A DNA stretch of 64,000 nt, from contig NZ_JAHWCI010000005.1 of NCBI RefSeq assembly GCF_019550915.1, positions 310,001 through 374,000 of the forward strand. The letters run 5' to 3'. This document shows, in pieces, positions 44,294 through 53,051 of the stretch (its first letter is position 1; the number at the start of each line of letters is the position of its first letter). The notes under the pieces were generated by a model. That model had not been told where the DNA came from. It was given only the letters and a program-made list of their open reading frames with translations, and searched no databases. A program made the translations under genes and the position numbers. Source of the stretch: Mumia sp. zg.B17 (GTDB taxonomy: Bacteria > Actinomycetota > Actinomycetes > Propionibacteriales > Nocardioidaceae).

Positions 44294-44755
44294 TCAGGTG
44301 CTGCCACAGACCCTGCGCATGTGCACCCCGCCCGTACGGGTCGTCCGCAGCCGCACGGGTGACCTCGAAGCCGTGCCGCCGATAGAACGCGAGGTTCTCG
44401 ACCATCGTCTCGTGCGTGTAGAGGCGCACCTCGGCGTACCCGTGAGCCGCGGCCTGCACCTCGGCCCAGCCCAGCAGCGCCCTGCCGCGGCCCTGTCCCT
44501 GACGGCCTGGAGCGACTGCGATGTTCTCGATCAGGACATGGCCGTCTCCCCGTGAGTGACGATCACGGCGGCCAGTCCACCTGCGTCGCGCACGACGTCG
44601 ACGACGCCGTGCGCGATGGCCTCCTCATAGTCGGCACTCATCGGTCCCGGCTCCCAGCCCATGCGCGCGACGTACGGTGCGTACGCGCTGCGCACGAGGT
44701 CACGCACTCCCATCGCCTCGGCGGGTAGAGCGGGTTCAGGTGTCACCTCGCGCAT
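44294..44755 (-). pseudogene. GNAT acetyltransferase, two compensating frameshifts
   Basis: Close relative of the intact gene at 46078-46545. N-terminal part from ATG 44755 (VRDLVRSAYAPYVARMGWEP) reads to a premature TGA at 44531. One missing G near 44540-44543 restores the acetyl-CoA site (ENIAVAPGRQGQGRGRA). A second shift, four Cs instead of three at 44326-44329, loses the end YGRVHMRRV; the restored stop would be at 44294. Confidence 0.75.
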
Positions 44756-44811
44756 CCCGCCACGATCCTCCGCGCTCCCGCACCGCGCAACGCAAGCGCG
44801 AAGACGAGCGA

Positions 44812-44840
44812 CCGCCCCCGGACCCTGAGGCCGGGGGCGG
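44812..44840 (-). terminator. Terminator of the metallopeptidase gene
   Basis: CCGCCCCCGG (44812-44821) / CCGGGGGCGG (44831-44840), 25 nt after the peptidase stop. Confidence 0.7.
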
Positions 44841-44864
44841 TGCGGTGACGCTCTCCTGCTTGAG

Positions 44865-45971
44865 TCAGCTGCCCGCGATGATCCGCGGCAGCGCAGCCTC
44901 GAACTGCTCGATGAACGTCGCGGCCGGCAGCACGTAGCTCCGCGGCTGGGCTGCAGCCGCGAGCTCGGCGCCCCACGCGGCGGCGCGCTCGCGCTGCAGC
45001 GGCGTCCCGTGGTGGCCGGGGCTGGCGAAGCTGCAGTCTCCCACCGTGTAGAAGCTCAGCAGCGCGTCGGTGACCCGCTTCTTGTTGAGCGCGAGGCCCT
45101 TCTTGTGCGTGCCGTAGTACGACGCCATCGCGTCGGCCATCAGCTCCGTACGGCGGGTGGCCGCCGCAGGATCGGACGGTCCGGTGTCGAAGGCGCCGAG
45201 CTCGAACTGGACGTGGTGGGCGAACTCGTGCGCCATGATCACCCGCGGACCGACGTCGCCGAGGCCGATGGCGTCGTACGCCTCGAGGATGCCGTCACCG
45301 AAGACCAGCTTGTCGGGGAGCGCCTTGAGGAAGGGATCGGTCTCGTCCTCGCCGCTGAAGGCAAAGGCGTTCAACGTCCAGAATGGATCGTCGTAGAAGT
45401 CGCCCTGCGCCTGCATGAAGGTGGCGACGGTCTCGGCCTCGCGCTGGATCTGCGCCGGCGTCAGCGGAGCGATCTGCCTGGTCGCGACCATGGCGGTCAG
45501 CGTGGCGGCGATGCGGTCGGCGTCGAGCAGCACGTCACCGTGCATGGCCATCAGCTGGATGTCGGCGGACTCGATGTCCCAGAAGCGCCGGAGGTCACGG
45601 AAGGTGTTCTGGAGCTGGTGCTCGTGGGACTCCAGCGCATAGTCCGGGTCACCGGTGGTTCCGAAGAAGAGCGCGTCGTAGGTGGGAACACTCGTCAGGA
45701 CGTTGAGGTGGGCGGCCGCGAACCTGAGCTGCTCGGGCGTCCAGTCGGCGATCAGGCCGTCGACGTACGAGTCGAGCAAGGTGCTGCCGCACTCGCTGGG
45801 CGAGACGGCCCGCTCGAACGCGGCCTTGGCCGGGATCTCGACCAGGTCGCGGTCGGTTGATGTCGCGGTGGGCGTGGGGGCCGCGGTCGCGGTGGCGACC
45901 GGGCTGACCAGCCCCAGGGCCAGGAGAATCGTGGCGCCGAGCGCCACGAGCAAACGGGTGGATCTGTTCAC
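44865..45971 (-). CDS. Secreted zinc metallopeptidase
   Basis: 368 residues. Signal peptide (hydrophobic 5-30, cleavage near ATAAPTP). Zinc site HEFAHHV with catalytic Glu, third ligand in ELMADAMASYY about 35 residues later, resembling the neutral zinc metallopeptidase family PF04228 in order and spacing. Two cysteines (SECGST, GDCSFA) could form a disulfide outside the cell. GTG 45971 is chosen for AAGGAG 6 nt upstream. It sits between two GNAT copies. Confidence 0.85.
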   Translation of the reverse strand: MNRSTRLLVALGATILLALGLVSPVATATAAPTPTATSTDRDLVEIPAKAAFERAVSPSECGSTLLDSYVDGLIADWTPEQLRFAAAHLNVLTSVPTYDALFFGTTGDPDYALESHEHQLQNTFRDLRRFWDIESADIQLMAMHGDVLLDADRIAATLTAMVATRQIAPLTPAQIQREAETVATFMQAQGDFYDDPFWTLNAFAFSGEDETDPFLKALPDKLVFGDGILEAYDAIGLGDVGPRVIMAHEFAHHVQFELGAFDTGPSDPAAATRRTELMADAMASYYGTHKKGLALNKKRVTDALLSFYTVGDCSFASPGHHGTPLQRERAAAWGAELAAAAQPRSYVLPAATFIEQFEAALPRIIAGS

Positions 45972-46077
45972 GCGCGTCTCCTTGAGGTGAGACCCGGACG
46001 GCAACGCAGCCGGGTCGTGTGGTCCCGTCAACATAAGACGTCGCGGCGCGCTTGGCGAGAGGTACGAGGACGCCCGG

Positions 46078-46545
46078 TCAGGGCGAGGAGCGCACCTTGC
46101 ACAGGTGCACCCGCCCGTACGGATCGTCGGCGGCGACGCGGGTGATCTCGAACCCGTGCCGGCGATAGAACGCGATGTTCTCGACCATCGTCTCGTGGGT
46201 GTAGAGGCGCACCTCGTCGTACCCGCGAGCCGCGGCCTGGGCCTCGGCCCACACCAGCATCGCCCGGCCGAGTCCCTGCGACTGCCGCGCGGGAGCGACC
46301 GCGATGTTCTCGATCAGGAGGTGGTCCCCCTCCCCCCGGGTGACCACGACAGAAGCGATCTCGCCGTCCTCACGGACGACGTGGACGTCGCCGGCCTCGA
46401 TGGCACGCTCGTAGTCGGTGTTCATCGGCGCCGGCTCGCCTCCGACGGCCGCGACGTACGGCGCGTACGCGCTGCGCACCATCTGGCGGACGGCGCCCGC
46501 GTCCGCGGGCTCGGCGGGTACGGGTGTTACCTCAGGCACCGGCAC
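46078..46545 (-). CDS. GNAT-family N-acetyltransferase
   Basis: 155 residues. Acetyl-CoA binding motif A NIAVAPARQSQGLGRAMLVW (Q/R-x-x-G-x-G/A) and the motif B region LYTHETMVENIAFYRRHGF. Substrate unknown. GTG 46545 is preferred: GGAGG ends 6 nt before it. A damaged paralogue lies 1.3 kb downstream beyond the metallopeptidase gene. Confidence 0.87.
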   Translation of the reverse strand: MPVPEVTPVPAEPADAGAVRQMVRSAYAPYVAAVGGEPAPMNTDYERAIEAGDVHVVREDGEIASVVVTRGEGDHLLIENIAVAPARQSQGLGRAMLVWAEAQAAARGYDEVRLYTHETMVENIAFYRRHGFEITRVAADDPYGRVHLCKVRSSP

Positions 46546-46587
46546 CACGATCCTCCGTGCGACCCCGCGCCGCAACGAACCGGCCGG

Positions 46588-47163
46588 TCAGAACGGCGCG
46601 TGACCGTCGTCCCGCAGGGCCGCCTCCGTGATCACGAGGAGCATGACCAGGCCCGCGAGTACGGCGATCGCCGGGGCAGCCGTCTCGGTCCACGCGAGGC
46701 CGAGCACCAGCCCCACGACACCGAGCGCGGCCATGGCCAGACCGAGCCGGATGAACATCGGCGTGTGGAAAGCCCGGGCGAAGGGCAGGAAGTGCAGCCC
46801 GACGGCGAGCACGATGACGGCCGGGAGGACGTCGACCTTGTCCCCCGCGTCCAGCGCCATCTGTCCGACCTGGACCAGGGCGAGCATGCCGACGACGCTG
46901 GCCAGATAGATCCAGGGGGCACTGCCGCGGACCGGCTCGGGCTCGGGGAACCAGCGCGGCCTCACGAACACCGCCCAGACGTACGCCGCGAGGGCGCCCA
47001 CCCACAGGACCACCGCAACGATCGAGGCCGTCGACGGCAACTCACCCCGGTTGGCATGGACGAACACGCTGGCGCCCGCGGCGCCGATGGTCGTGCCCCA
47101 CACGCGCGGATCGCCCGTGCGCCTCAGCCCTCGATCGACGACACCTGCGGTCGTGACCGCCAT
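46588..47163 (-). CDS. Membrane protein, unknown
   Basis: 191 residues with about six hydrophobic segments (SIVAVVLWVGALAAYVWAVF, WIYLASVVGMLALVQVG, VLPAVIVLAVGLHFLPFA, LGLAMAALGVVGLVLGL, AIAVLAGLVMLLVITEA). A conserved-looking HFLPFARAFHTPMF loop. Not recognised. It ends about 40 bp upstream of the GNAT gene on the same strand, so the two may be co-transcribed. Confidence 0.75.
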   Translation of the reverse strand: MAVTTAGVVDRGLRRTGDPRVWGTTIGAAGASVFVHANRGELPSTASIVAVVLWVGALAAYVWAVFVRPRWFPEPEPVRGSAPWIYLASVVGMLALVQVGQMALDAGDKVDVLPAVIVLAVGLHFLPFARAFHTPMFIRLGLAMAALGVVGLVLGLAWTETAAPAIAVLAGLVMLLVITEAALRDDGHAPF

Positions 47164-47360
47164 CTGATCTCCCCATCGGCTCGTGCAGGCCTCCCCCGCG
47201 ACGCCCCATCATCCACTGCGGCAGAAGCCGGTCGCAACGCGCGCCGCGTGTCGGCGCCGCGGCCGGATCCGGTCCTTCTGAGGTTGCCGAATCCCGGTGG
47301 CGTCAGCGCCTCACGCGCGTCAGCGGGGTACGGTCGGCGTGGCAATGAGGGGAGGCAGCG

Positions 47361-48377
47361 ATGGGGATCGTCGACAACGCCGTGTACGTCGGTGGGGCAC
47401 GCAAGGTGGAGCCGCCGACCCTCGAGGACACCTACGAGCTGTTGCGAGACGAGCACGGCATGGGCTGGATCGGCCTCTACCGTCCGTCGCGCGAGGAGAT
47501 CGACTCGGTCGCCGCGGAGTTCTCACTCCACGAGCTCGCGGTAGAGGACACGATCCGTGCTCACCAGCGCCCGAAGCTCGAGCGCTACGGCGACGTCCTC
47601 TTCACCGTCCTGCGGCCGGCGCGTTATCTCGACGCCGAGGAGCGCGTGGAGTTCGGCGAGGTCCACGTCTTCACCGGCGCCGACTTCGTCGTCACGGTCC
47701 GGCACGCGGAGGCTCCGAACCTCGGACACGTCCGGAGTCGCCTCGAGGCAGCGCCGGACCTCCTCTCCCTCGGCCCGGAAGCCGTCCTGTACGCCATCTT
47801 CGACGAGGTCGTCGACGAGTACGGTCCGGTCGTCGACGGGTTGGAGAACGACATCGACGAGATCGAGTACCAGGTGTTCGCCGGCGACCCCGCGGTCTCG
47901 CGACGCATCTACGAGCTGTCTCGCGAGGTCATCGAGTTCCAACGCGCCACCCGCCCGCTCATCGGCATGCTCGACGCGCTGCGCAGCGGCTTCGAGAAGT
48001 ACGAGGTCGACGAGGAGCTGCGACGCAACCTGCGCGACGTCGAGGACCACGTGATCCGGGTCGTCGAGCGGGTGGAGGGCTTCCGGCTGCTCCTCCAGAA
48101 CATCCTCGCCGTCAACTCCACGCTCGTCGGCCAACGGCAGAACGAGGAGATGCAGCGTCTGACCGAGGCCAGCCTGCTCCAGAACGAGGAGGTCAAGCGC
48201 ATCTCCTCGTGGGCGGCGATCCTCTTCGCGCCCACTCTCGTCGGCACGATCTACGGGATGAACTTCGAGCACATGCCCGAGCTCGGATGGCTGTTCGGCT
48301 ACCCCTTCGCCATCGCGCTGATGGCACTGGTGTGCGCGACGCTCTACGTCGTGTTCAAACGACGTGGCTGGCTCTAG
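47361..48377 (+). CDS. corA: CorA-type magnesium/cobalt transporter
   Basis: 338 residues. Large N-terminal cytoplasmic domain with alpha/beta fold, a long helix, and two C-terminal membrane helices. The signature YGMNFEHMPEL at the pore entrance follows the first helix (AAILFAPTLVGTI). Mediates passive Mg2+ (Co2+) uptake as a pentamer. ATG 47361 has GGGAGG 6 nt upstream; a TACGGT -10 lies about 25 nt further up. Confidence 0.94.
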   Translation: MGIVDNAVYVGGARKVEPPTLEDTYELLRDEHGMGWIGLYRPSREEIDSVAAEFSLHELAVEDTIRAHQRPKLERYGDVLFTVLRPARYLDAEERVEFGEVHVFTGADFVVTVRHAEAPNLGHVRSRLEAAPDLLSLGPEAVLYAIFDEVVDEYGPVVDGLENDIDEIEYQVFAGDPAVSRRIYELSREVIEFQRATRPLIGMLDALRSGFEKYEVDEELRRNLRDVEDHVIRVVERVEGFRLLLQNILAVNSTLVGQRQNEEMQRLTEASLLQNEEVKRISSWAAILFAPTLVGTIYGMNFEHMPELGWLFGYPFAIALMALVCATLYVVFKRRGWL

Positions 48378-48451
48378 CCGACGCCGATGAGTTTCGGCGC
48401 GGAGCCGGTCTCCTCTGCAGAGAGTCGACCCAGCCCCGCGAGGAGATCAGC

Positions 48452-49036
48452 ATGACCGCCAGCTACACGTTCGACATCGTCTCCACCCTCGACGGCTTCG
48501 GTTCGTACGGAGAGGGTGGCGACTGGGGCGGATACTGGGGCAAGCAGGGCCCTGAGTTCCTCGCCCACCGCCTCGCCCAGTACGAGGCCGAGCAGAGGAT
48601 GGTCCTCGGCGCGAACACCTATCGGGAGTTCGTCGAGATCCTGGGCCCGAGCGCCGAGAGGACACCAGGGGCAGACCCGATCAACGACCGCATGGTGAGC
48701 ATGCCGACGACCGTGGTCTCGTCGACCCTCACAGGACCGCTCGACTGGCCGAACGCGAGCGTCGCGAGCGGCGACGCCGTGGACGTCGTCGCCCGTCTCA
48801 AAGCGGAGTCCGACGTGCCGCTGCGCTCGCACGGCAGCCTGTCGATGAACCGCGCGCTGATGGCGGCCGGCCTCGTCGACCGCCTCCAGGTGACCCTCTT
48901 TCCCGTCATCAGCGGTCAGACGGGGACGGCCCCCATCTTCGGCGGCGCCGCCGACTTCGACCTCGAGCTGCTGGAGGCCCGTACCCTCGACGGCCGCACC
49001 CAGGAGCTCGTCTATCGCCCGAGCCCGCACCGCTGA
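48452..49036 (+). CDS. DHFR/RibD C-terminal-like reductase
   Basis: 194 residues. RibD_C fold: N-terminal FDIVSTLDGFGSYGEGG, nucleotide-binding RMVLGANTYREFVEIL, and the C-terminal GLVDRLQVTLFPVISGQTG, PIFGG pattern. NADPH-dependent reductase of unknown substrate, not the folate enzyme itself. ATG 48452 follows GAGGAG at 7 nt. It begins 74 nt after corA. Confidence 0.87.
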   Translation: MTASYTFDIVSTLDGFGSYGEGGDWGGYWGKQGPEFLAHRLAQYEAEQRMVLGANTYREFVEILGPSAERTPGADPINDRMVSMPTTVVSSTLTGPLDWPNASVASGDAVDVVARLKAESDVPLRSHGSLSMNRALMAAGLVDRLQVTLFPVISGQTGTAPIFGGAADFDLELLEARTLDGRTQELVYRPSPHR

Positions 49037-49043
49037 GCCTGCC

Positions 49044-49871
49044 TCAGCCGTCGGTCCGGATGCCGGTCTCGTCGTCGTGGTCGCCGCGCACCCAGGCGAT
49101 GTGGCGGGCGGCGGAGTACGCGAGAACGGCCTTCGCGTCACCGTCGATCGGGTTGCCGAAGTTGCCGATGATGCGGTCGAAGTCGAGGGTGCTCAGCCGG
49201 TCGGCGATCGCCTGGACGACGGTCGCCGACAACGGGATCTTGTTCGGATAGCTGCGCATGAAGCCCAGCGACCGCCGGTCGGGGTTCGGGAACACCGTGT
49301 CGCCGCAGAGCAGGAGACCTCCCCCGCTGGCGTCGCCGGCCCAGTGAGCGACCGCCGCGCCAGCAAAGTGGCCGCCGACGCGATGGAGGGTCAGTCCCGG
49401 CGCCAGCGCGTGGTCGTCATCCCAGAGCCCGATGCGCTCCGTACGACGTCCGACCCAGCCCTCGTCCGACGCGCACACCAGCACGGGAGCGTCGAGGGCG
49501 TCACCCCACGCGGTCTGGACGCCGAACATGTGCGGGTGGCTGGCGGCGACCGCCAGCACGGGACCACGATCGAGGATCCGGGCGGCGGTCTCGTCGTCGA
49601 CGTAGCCGGGCGGGTCCCACAGCAGCGATCCCTGCTCCGTCGTCACCAGCTGCGCGGTCTGACCGATCCCCACCTTCGGGTCGGTGGTGAGCTCGGCACG
49701 ACCTGGCTCGCGGTCGGTCCAGACCAGTCGCTGGCCTGCCGCGCCGAGCTCCGCCGTCGTGGTCCAGCGCTGACCGTCGACCGGCACCCACTGGCGCTCG
49801 TCGGCACATATCGGACACACCTCGGGGAGCGGCTCGCTGTACTCGACGCCGCACGTCGCACAGATCTGCAT
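49044..49871 (-). CDS. Rubredoxin-like zinc ribbon fused to MBL-fold protein
   Basis: 275 residues. Residues 4-24 (CATC...CPIC) form a rubredoxin/zinc-ribbon knuckle, then a metallo-beta-lactamase-like fold. The usual HxHxDH signature is degenerate (SHPHMFG, with one His pair), while HFAG and LLCGDTVFP are retained, so metal binding and activity are uncertain. ATG 49871 has GGGAGG 5 nt upstream. Convergent with the DHFR-like gene. Confidence 0.8.
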   Translation of the reverse strand: MQICATCGVEYSEPLPEVCPICADERQWVPVDGQRWTTTAELGAAGQRLVWTDREPGRAELTTDPKVGIGQTAQLVTTEQGSLLWDPPGYVDDETAARILDRGPVLAVAASHPHMFGVQTAWGDALDAPVLVCASDEGWVGRRTERIGLWDDDHALAPGLTLHRVGGHFAGAAVAHWAGDASGGGLLLCGDTVFPNPDRRSLGFMRSYPNKIPLSATVVQAIADRLSTLDFDRIIGNFGNPIDGDAKAVLAYSAARHIAWVRGDHDDETGIRTDG

Positions 49872-49882
49872 CGCAACCTCCC

Positions 49883-49943
49883 TACAGTGAGGAGCATGAA
49901 CGACTCCTCTGGTTCAGAGCGATCATGGCACTGCTGCTGGTGA
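49883..49943 (+). promoter_or_regulatory. Leaderless upstream mini-ORF before the SDR gene
   Basis: TACAGT (49883-49888) is 7 nt before an ATG at 49896 that opens a 15-residue frame, MNDSSGSERSWHCCW, stopping at TGA 49941-49943. It overlaps the SDR start (49925) in another frame. The Cys-Cys near its end recalls the polycysteine leaderless attenuators described in mycobacteria. Translation of it would affect SDR initiation. Confidence 0.4.
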
Positions 49944-50656
49944 CAGGAGCGTCGACGGGGCTCGGACTCGCGACCGCCACGACTCTCGCATCGGGCGGGC
50001 ACGACGTCGTACTGCACGCCCGCAACGCCGACCGCATCGAGGACGTACGCGTCCTCGAGCAGATGTACGACGTCGTCTACGGCGACCTCTCACACCGCGA
50101 GGAGACCGTCGAGGTCGCGCGACGGGCTGACGCGATCGGCCGGTTCGACGCCGTCGTCCACAACGCCGGCGTCATGCGCGGCGACGACGTCCTCGCCGTG
50201 AACACAGTGGCACCGTTCGTCCTCACCGCGACGATGACGCCGCCGCAGCGGGCGATCTTCCTCAGCAGCGGGCTGCACCACTCCGGCTCACCGCAACGTC
50301 TGGCTCCCGACTTCGCGCGGCCCGGCCGCACCTCGTACGGAGACAGCAAGCTCTTCGTCACGGCGTTGGCCCTGGCGCTGGCTCGGCGCCTGCCGCACAC
50401 CCTGTCGCACGCCGTCGACCCCGGCTGGGTGCCGACCCGGATGGGTGGCCCGTCGGCGCCGGAGAGCCTGGAGGACGGTCACCGGACCCAGGTGTGGCTC
50501 GCGACCGCCGACACGGACTCGATCGACCCGCGCACGGGCGGCTACTGGTATCACCAGGCTGCGCAGGCGCCTCATCCCGCCGCGTCGGATCCTGGGTTCC
50601 AGGACGCGGTGGTCGACGCGCTCGAGGTCCACACCGGCATCCCTCTCCCGGCCTGA
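49925..50656 (+). CDS. Short-chain dehydrogenase/reductase
   Basis: 243 residues. NAD(P)-binding TGASTGLG at 7-14, HNAGVM, catalytic Ser in FLSSGLHHS, and YGDSK for the Tyr/Lys pair. The C-terminal PGWVPTRMGG is typical of SDRs acting on small carbonyls. Substrate unknown. ATG 49925 lacks a good ribosome site and overlaps an upstream mini-ORF, so its translation may depend on it. Confidence 0.9.
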   Translation: MALLLVTGASTGLGLATATTLASGGHDVVLHARNADRIEDVRVLEQMYDVVYGDLSHREETVEVARRADAIGRFDAVVHNAGVMRGDDVLAVNTVAPFVLTATMTPPQRAIFLSSGLHHSGSPQRLAPDFARPGRTSYGDSKLFVTALALALARRLPHTLSHAVDPGWVPTRMGGPSAPESLEDGHRTQVWLATADTDSIDPRTGGYWYHQAAQAPHPAASDPGFQDAVVDALEVHTGIPLPA

Positions 50657-50706
50657 CCAGCCGTCAGCCCGTCGCACGGTCGAACGTCACATGGGTGCCG
50701 CCCCGT

Positions 50707-50771
50707 CCCCGATGTGTGCAGTTGGTCAAGGTTCTCGGCGGGGATTCCGGTACCAACTGCACACATCGGGG
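50707..50771. repeat. Perfect 20-bp inverted repeat between convergent genes
   Basis: Arms 50707-50726 and 50752-50771 match perfectly as inverted copies, 25-nt loop with its own GC-rich core. It lies between the SDR stop (50656) and the glucoamylase stop (50803), where a bidirectional terminator is expected, but there are no U tracts and the arms are AT-richer than the surroundings. Confidence 0.9.
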
Positions 50772-50802
50772 CGGGGACGGGATCGCGCGCCGCCGGTCGC
50801 CG

Positions 50803-53013
50803 TCAGTCGAGGTATCGCTGCGCCACCACGTCCTGCTGGTCCGCCGGCCGGCCGCGCTGCATCGACCAGGCCAGCCTCACCACGAGCCCGTGCGACCAGA
50901 CCAGCGGCGTCGCGGCACGCGTGTTCTCTCCCAGCTGGCAGCACGGCCTGCCCGTCGGTGGTCGGCCGTCCCACACCTGCTCGGAGATCATGTCGCTCTC
51001 GTTGGCGGCCGCCGCCACCGCAGCGAGGTACGACGACGCGTCGCGCCCGGCGGCCACCTCCTGCTCACCCCGCTCACCGGTGAGGAGCGGCCAGGCCCGG
51101 CCGAGCGTGGTGGCCGTGCCCGGCTCGGTGATCTCCCACTGCCGGCCTTCGCGTGTCTCGCCGTACCCGTCGAAGCTGAACCGCCGCCAGAACGGACCGT
51201 TCGGCGTCTGCACCTTCAGCTCCTGGTCGACGACAGCGAGAGACGACGCGATCACCGGGTCGTTCGCGGGGAGGATCCCCCACCGGGTGAGGGCGAGGAA
51301 GCTCGGGTCGACCACCCGGCGCTGGTCGATGCTGACGGGTCCCCCGTCACCCATCTCGTACGGCGAAGCCGTGTCGGGGAGCCCGTTCTTGGTGAGCCGC
51401 AGGAAGTAGGGGCGCGTCGAGAGCGGTCCGTTCGTGGTGACCGTCCAGCCCTTGACCTGGGACGCCCAGCGGTCGGCGAGCCGGAGCCAGCGACGCGCGG
51501 ACTCCTGGTCGCCGTTCCTGCGCGCGATGTCGGCGGCACACACCAGGCCGGCGATCTGCGCGGCGATCGAGTTCGGCGAGTAGCCGGACTGGTTCTCCCA
51601 GCGCTCCTGCGGTGAGAACGGCGCGGGACGCCCGGTCTCCTCGTCGCGGAAACGCTCGAGGAAGGTTGCCGCGCGCTTCACCCCCCGGTACGTCGCGCGG
51701 TCGGTCTTGCCGGTCAGCCGCGCGAGCACGATCGGCAGCGCCACCTCGTCGAGCTGGAGCTCAGACCACACCGGATCGCCTTCGACGTCGGAGTTCTGTG
51801 GGAAGGATCCGTCGGGCTTCTGCTGCACTCGGAACAGCCAGTCGACGATGCGTCGCGCCGCCGCCTTGTCCCCCATGGTCCACATCGCGCTGCCGAACTC
51901 GTACGAGTCGCGTGACCAGACGAGGTGGTAGGCGCCGGACGGCGAGGAGAGGTCGGGGACCTCGTCGCCCCACACCCACGGCGCGGACGGCGAGGCGACG
52001 ACGGCACCGGGGTTGCGCTTGTCCTCGGCGGCGGCCAGCACGAGCGCGGAAGCGAGGTACTGCCGCCGGACCGGAGCTGCCGACGCGGGAACCCGCTTCA
52101 GCGAGGCGAGATAGCGGTGCCACCCGCGGTCGTACCGGCGCTGGATGCTGGACCACGCCGTACGGGCGCTCGCGGCGGCGGTCGCACGTGCTGCAGCCGG
52201 GCGTCGCCCGAACCCCAGGGTGAGCGTGGCGCGCTGTAGCCCCGGCAGACCAGTGACACGGCTGACGCGGGCGGTCTGGACGACGTTGCCGGGTCCGGCC
52301 GAGCGGTGGCGCCGGTCGAGGCGGTGGTCACGGCGCAGGTCACGCCACCCGTCGCTGGCACGACCGACGTACCCGTTGCTGCTCGCGCCGAGGCGCGGAC
52401 GGGACCGCAGCGCGGTCGCGACCTGGCCGTCACTGGCGACCAGCGTCCGGCCGACCGTACGGGCACGGTCATCCATTCCGCCGTTGTTCAGGGCCGGGTC
52501 GTGCCGTACGAACAGGCGGTAGCGGCGCCCGTCCAGCGACTGCAGACGAACACGGACGACCAGGGCCGCGCGGCGCGGGTCGGTCGTCACCTGCTTGACG
52601 ATGCGATAGCGACCGGCTCGCCCGCCGACCTGGCGGAACCGGAGGCTGCGTGCGTCAGGTCGCGTGGTGGCCGGACGCATGTCGACGGACTCGCGGTCGG
52701 TGAACCTCCTGCCGTCGGTGACGACGAGCTCGAGGCTCCGCACGCTCGGTGTCGACAGATCGGGATAGAAGACCTCGCTGACCCGGCCACGCTGGAGTGT
52801 GAACCACACGTTGCTGCGGCGGGCCCGAGCGGTGCCGAAGCCGGTCTTGTCGGCCTCGGTCCAGGTGCTCTTGGCGCCGGGGCTCCCGGGCGCGGGGCCG
52901 TCAGGTGCTGCGGCGGCCGGCGGAGCCGCGAGCAACGAGGCGCCGAGCAGCACCGCGGCCGTGGCGGCCAAGACTGCGGCGAGAGGACGTCGGGCGGGGC
53001 GGGGTGCGGGCAT
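50803..53013 (-). CDS. Secreted GH15 glucoamylase/glucodextranase
   Basis: 736 residues. Signal peptide 1-35 (RRPLAAVLAATAAVLLGASL, cleavage near AAAAPDG), an N-terminal beta-sandwich domain, then the (alpha/alpha)6 GH15 catalytic barrel: YHLVWSRDSYEFG, WENQSGYSPNSIAAQ and WSHGLVVRLAW. Releases glucose from alpha-glucans outside the cell. ATG 53013 has GGAGG 5 nt upstream. A near-perfect CRP/GlxR-type site 40 bp upstream suggests carbon-catabolite control. Confidence 0.92.
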   Translation of the reverse strand: MPAPRPARRPLAAVLAATAAVLLGASLLAAPPAAAAPDGPAPGSPGAKSTWTEADKTGFGTARARRSNVWFTLQRGRVSEVFYPDLSTPSVRSLELVVTDGRRFTDRESVDMRPATTRPDARSLRFRQVGGRAGRYRIVKQVTTDPRRAALVVRVRLQSLDGRRYRLFVRHDPALNNGGMDDRARTVGRTLVASDGQVATALRSRPRLGASSNGYVGRASDGWRDLRRDHRLDRRHRSAGPGNVVQTARVSRVTGLPGLQRATLTLGFGRRPAAARATAAASARTAWSSIQRRYDRGWHRYLASLKRVPASAAPVRRQYLASALVLAAAEDKRNPGAVVASPSAPWVWGDEVPDLSSPSGAYHLVWSRDSYEFGSAMWTMGDKAAARRIVDWLFRVQQKPDGSFPQNSDVEGDPVWSELQLDEVALPIVLARLTGKTDRATYRGVKRAATFLERFRDEETGRPAPFSPQERWENQSGYSPNSIAAQIAGLVCAADIARRNGDQESARRWLRLADRWASQVKGWTVTTNGPLSTRPYFLRLTKNGLPDTASPYEMGDGGPVSIDQRRVVDPSFLALTRWGILPANDPVIASSLAVVDQELKVQTPNGPFWRRFSFDGYGETREGRQWEITEPGTATTLGRAWPLLTGERGEQEVAAGRDASSYLAAVAAAANESDMISEQVWDGRPPTGRPCCQLGENTRAATPLVWSHGLVVRLAWSMQRGRPADQQDVVAQRYLD

Positions 53014-53051
53014 GGGGACCTCCAGAGCGCTGCGCTGTCCGTCTTGTTCCC

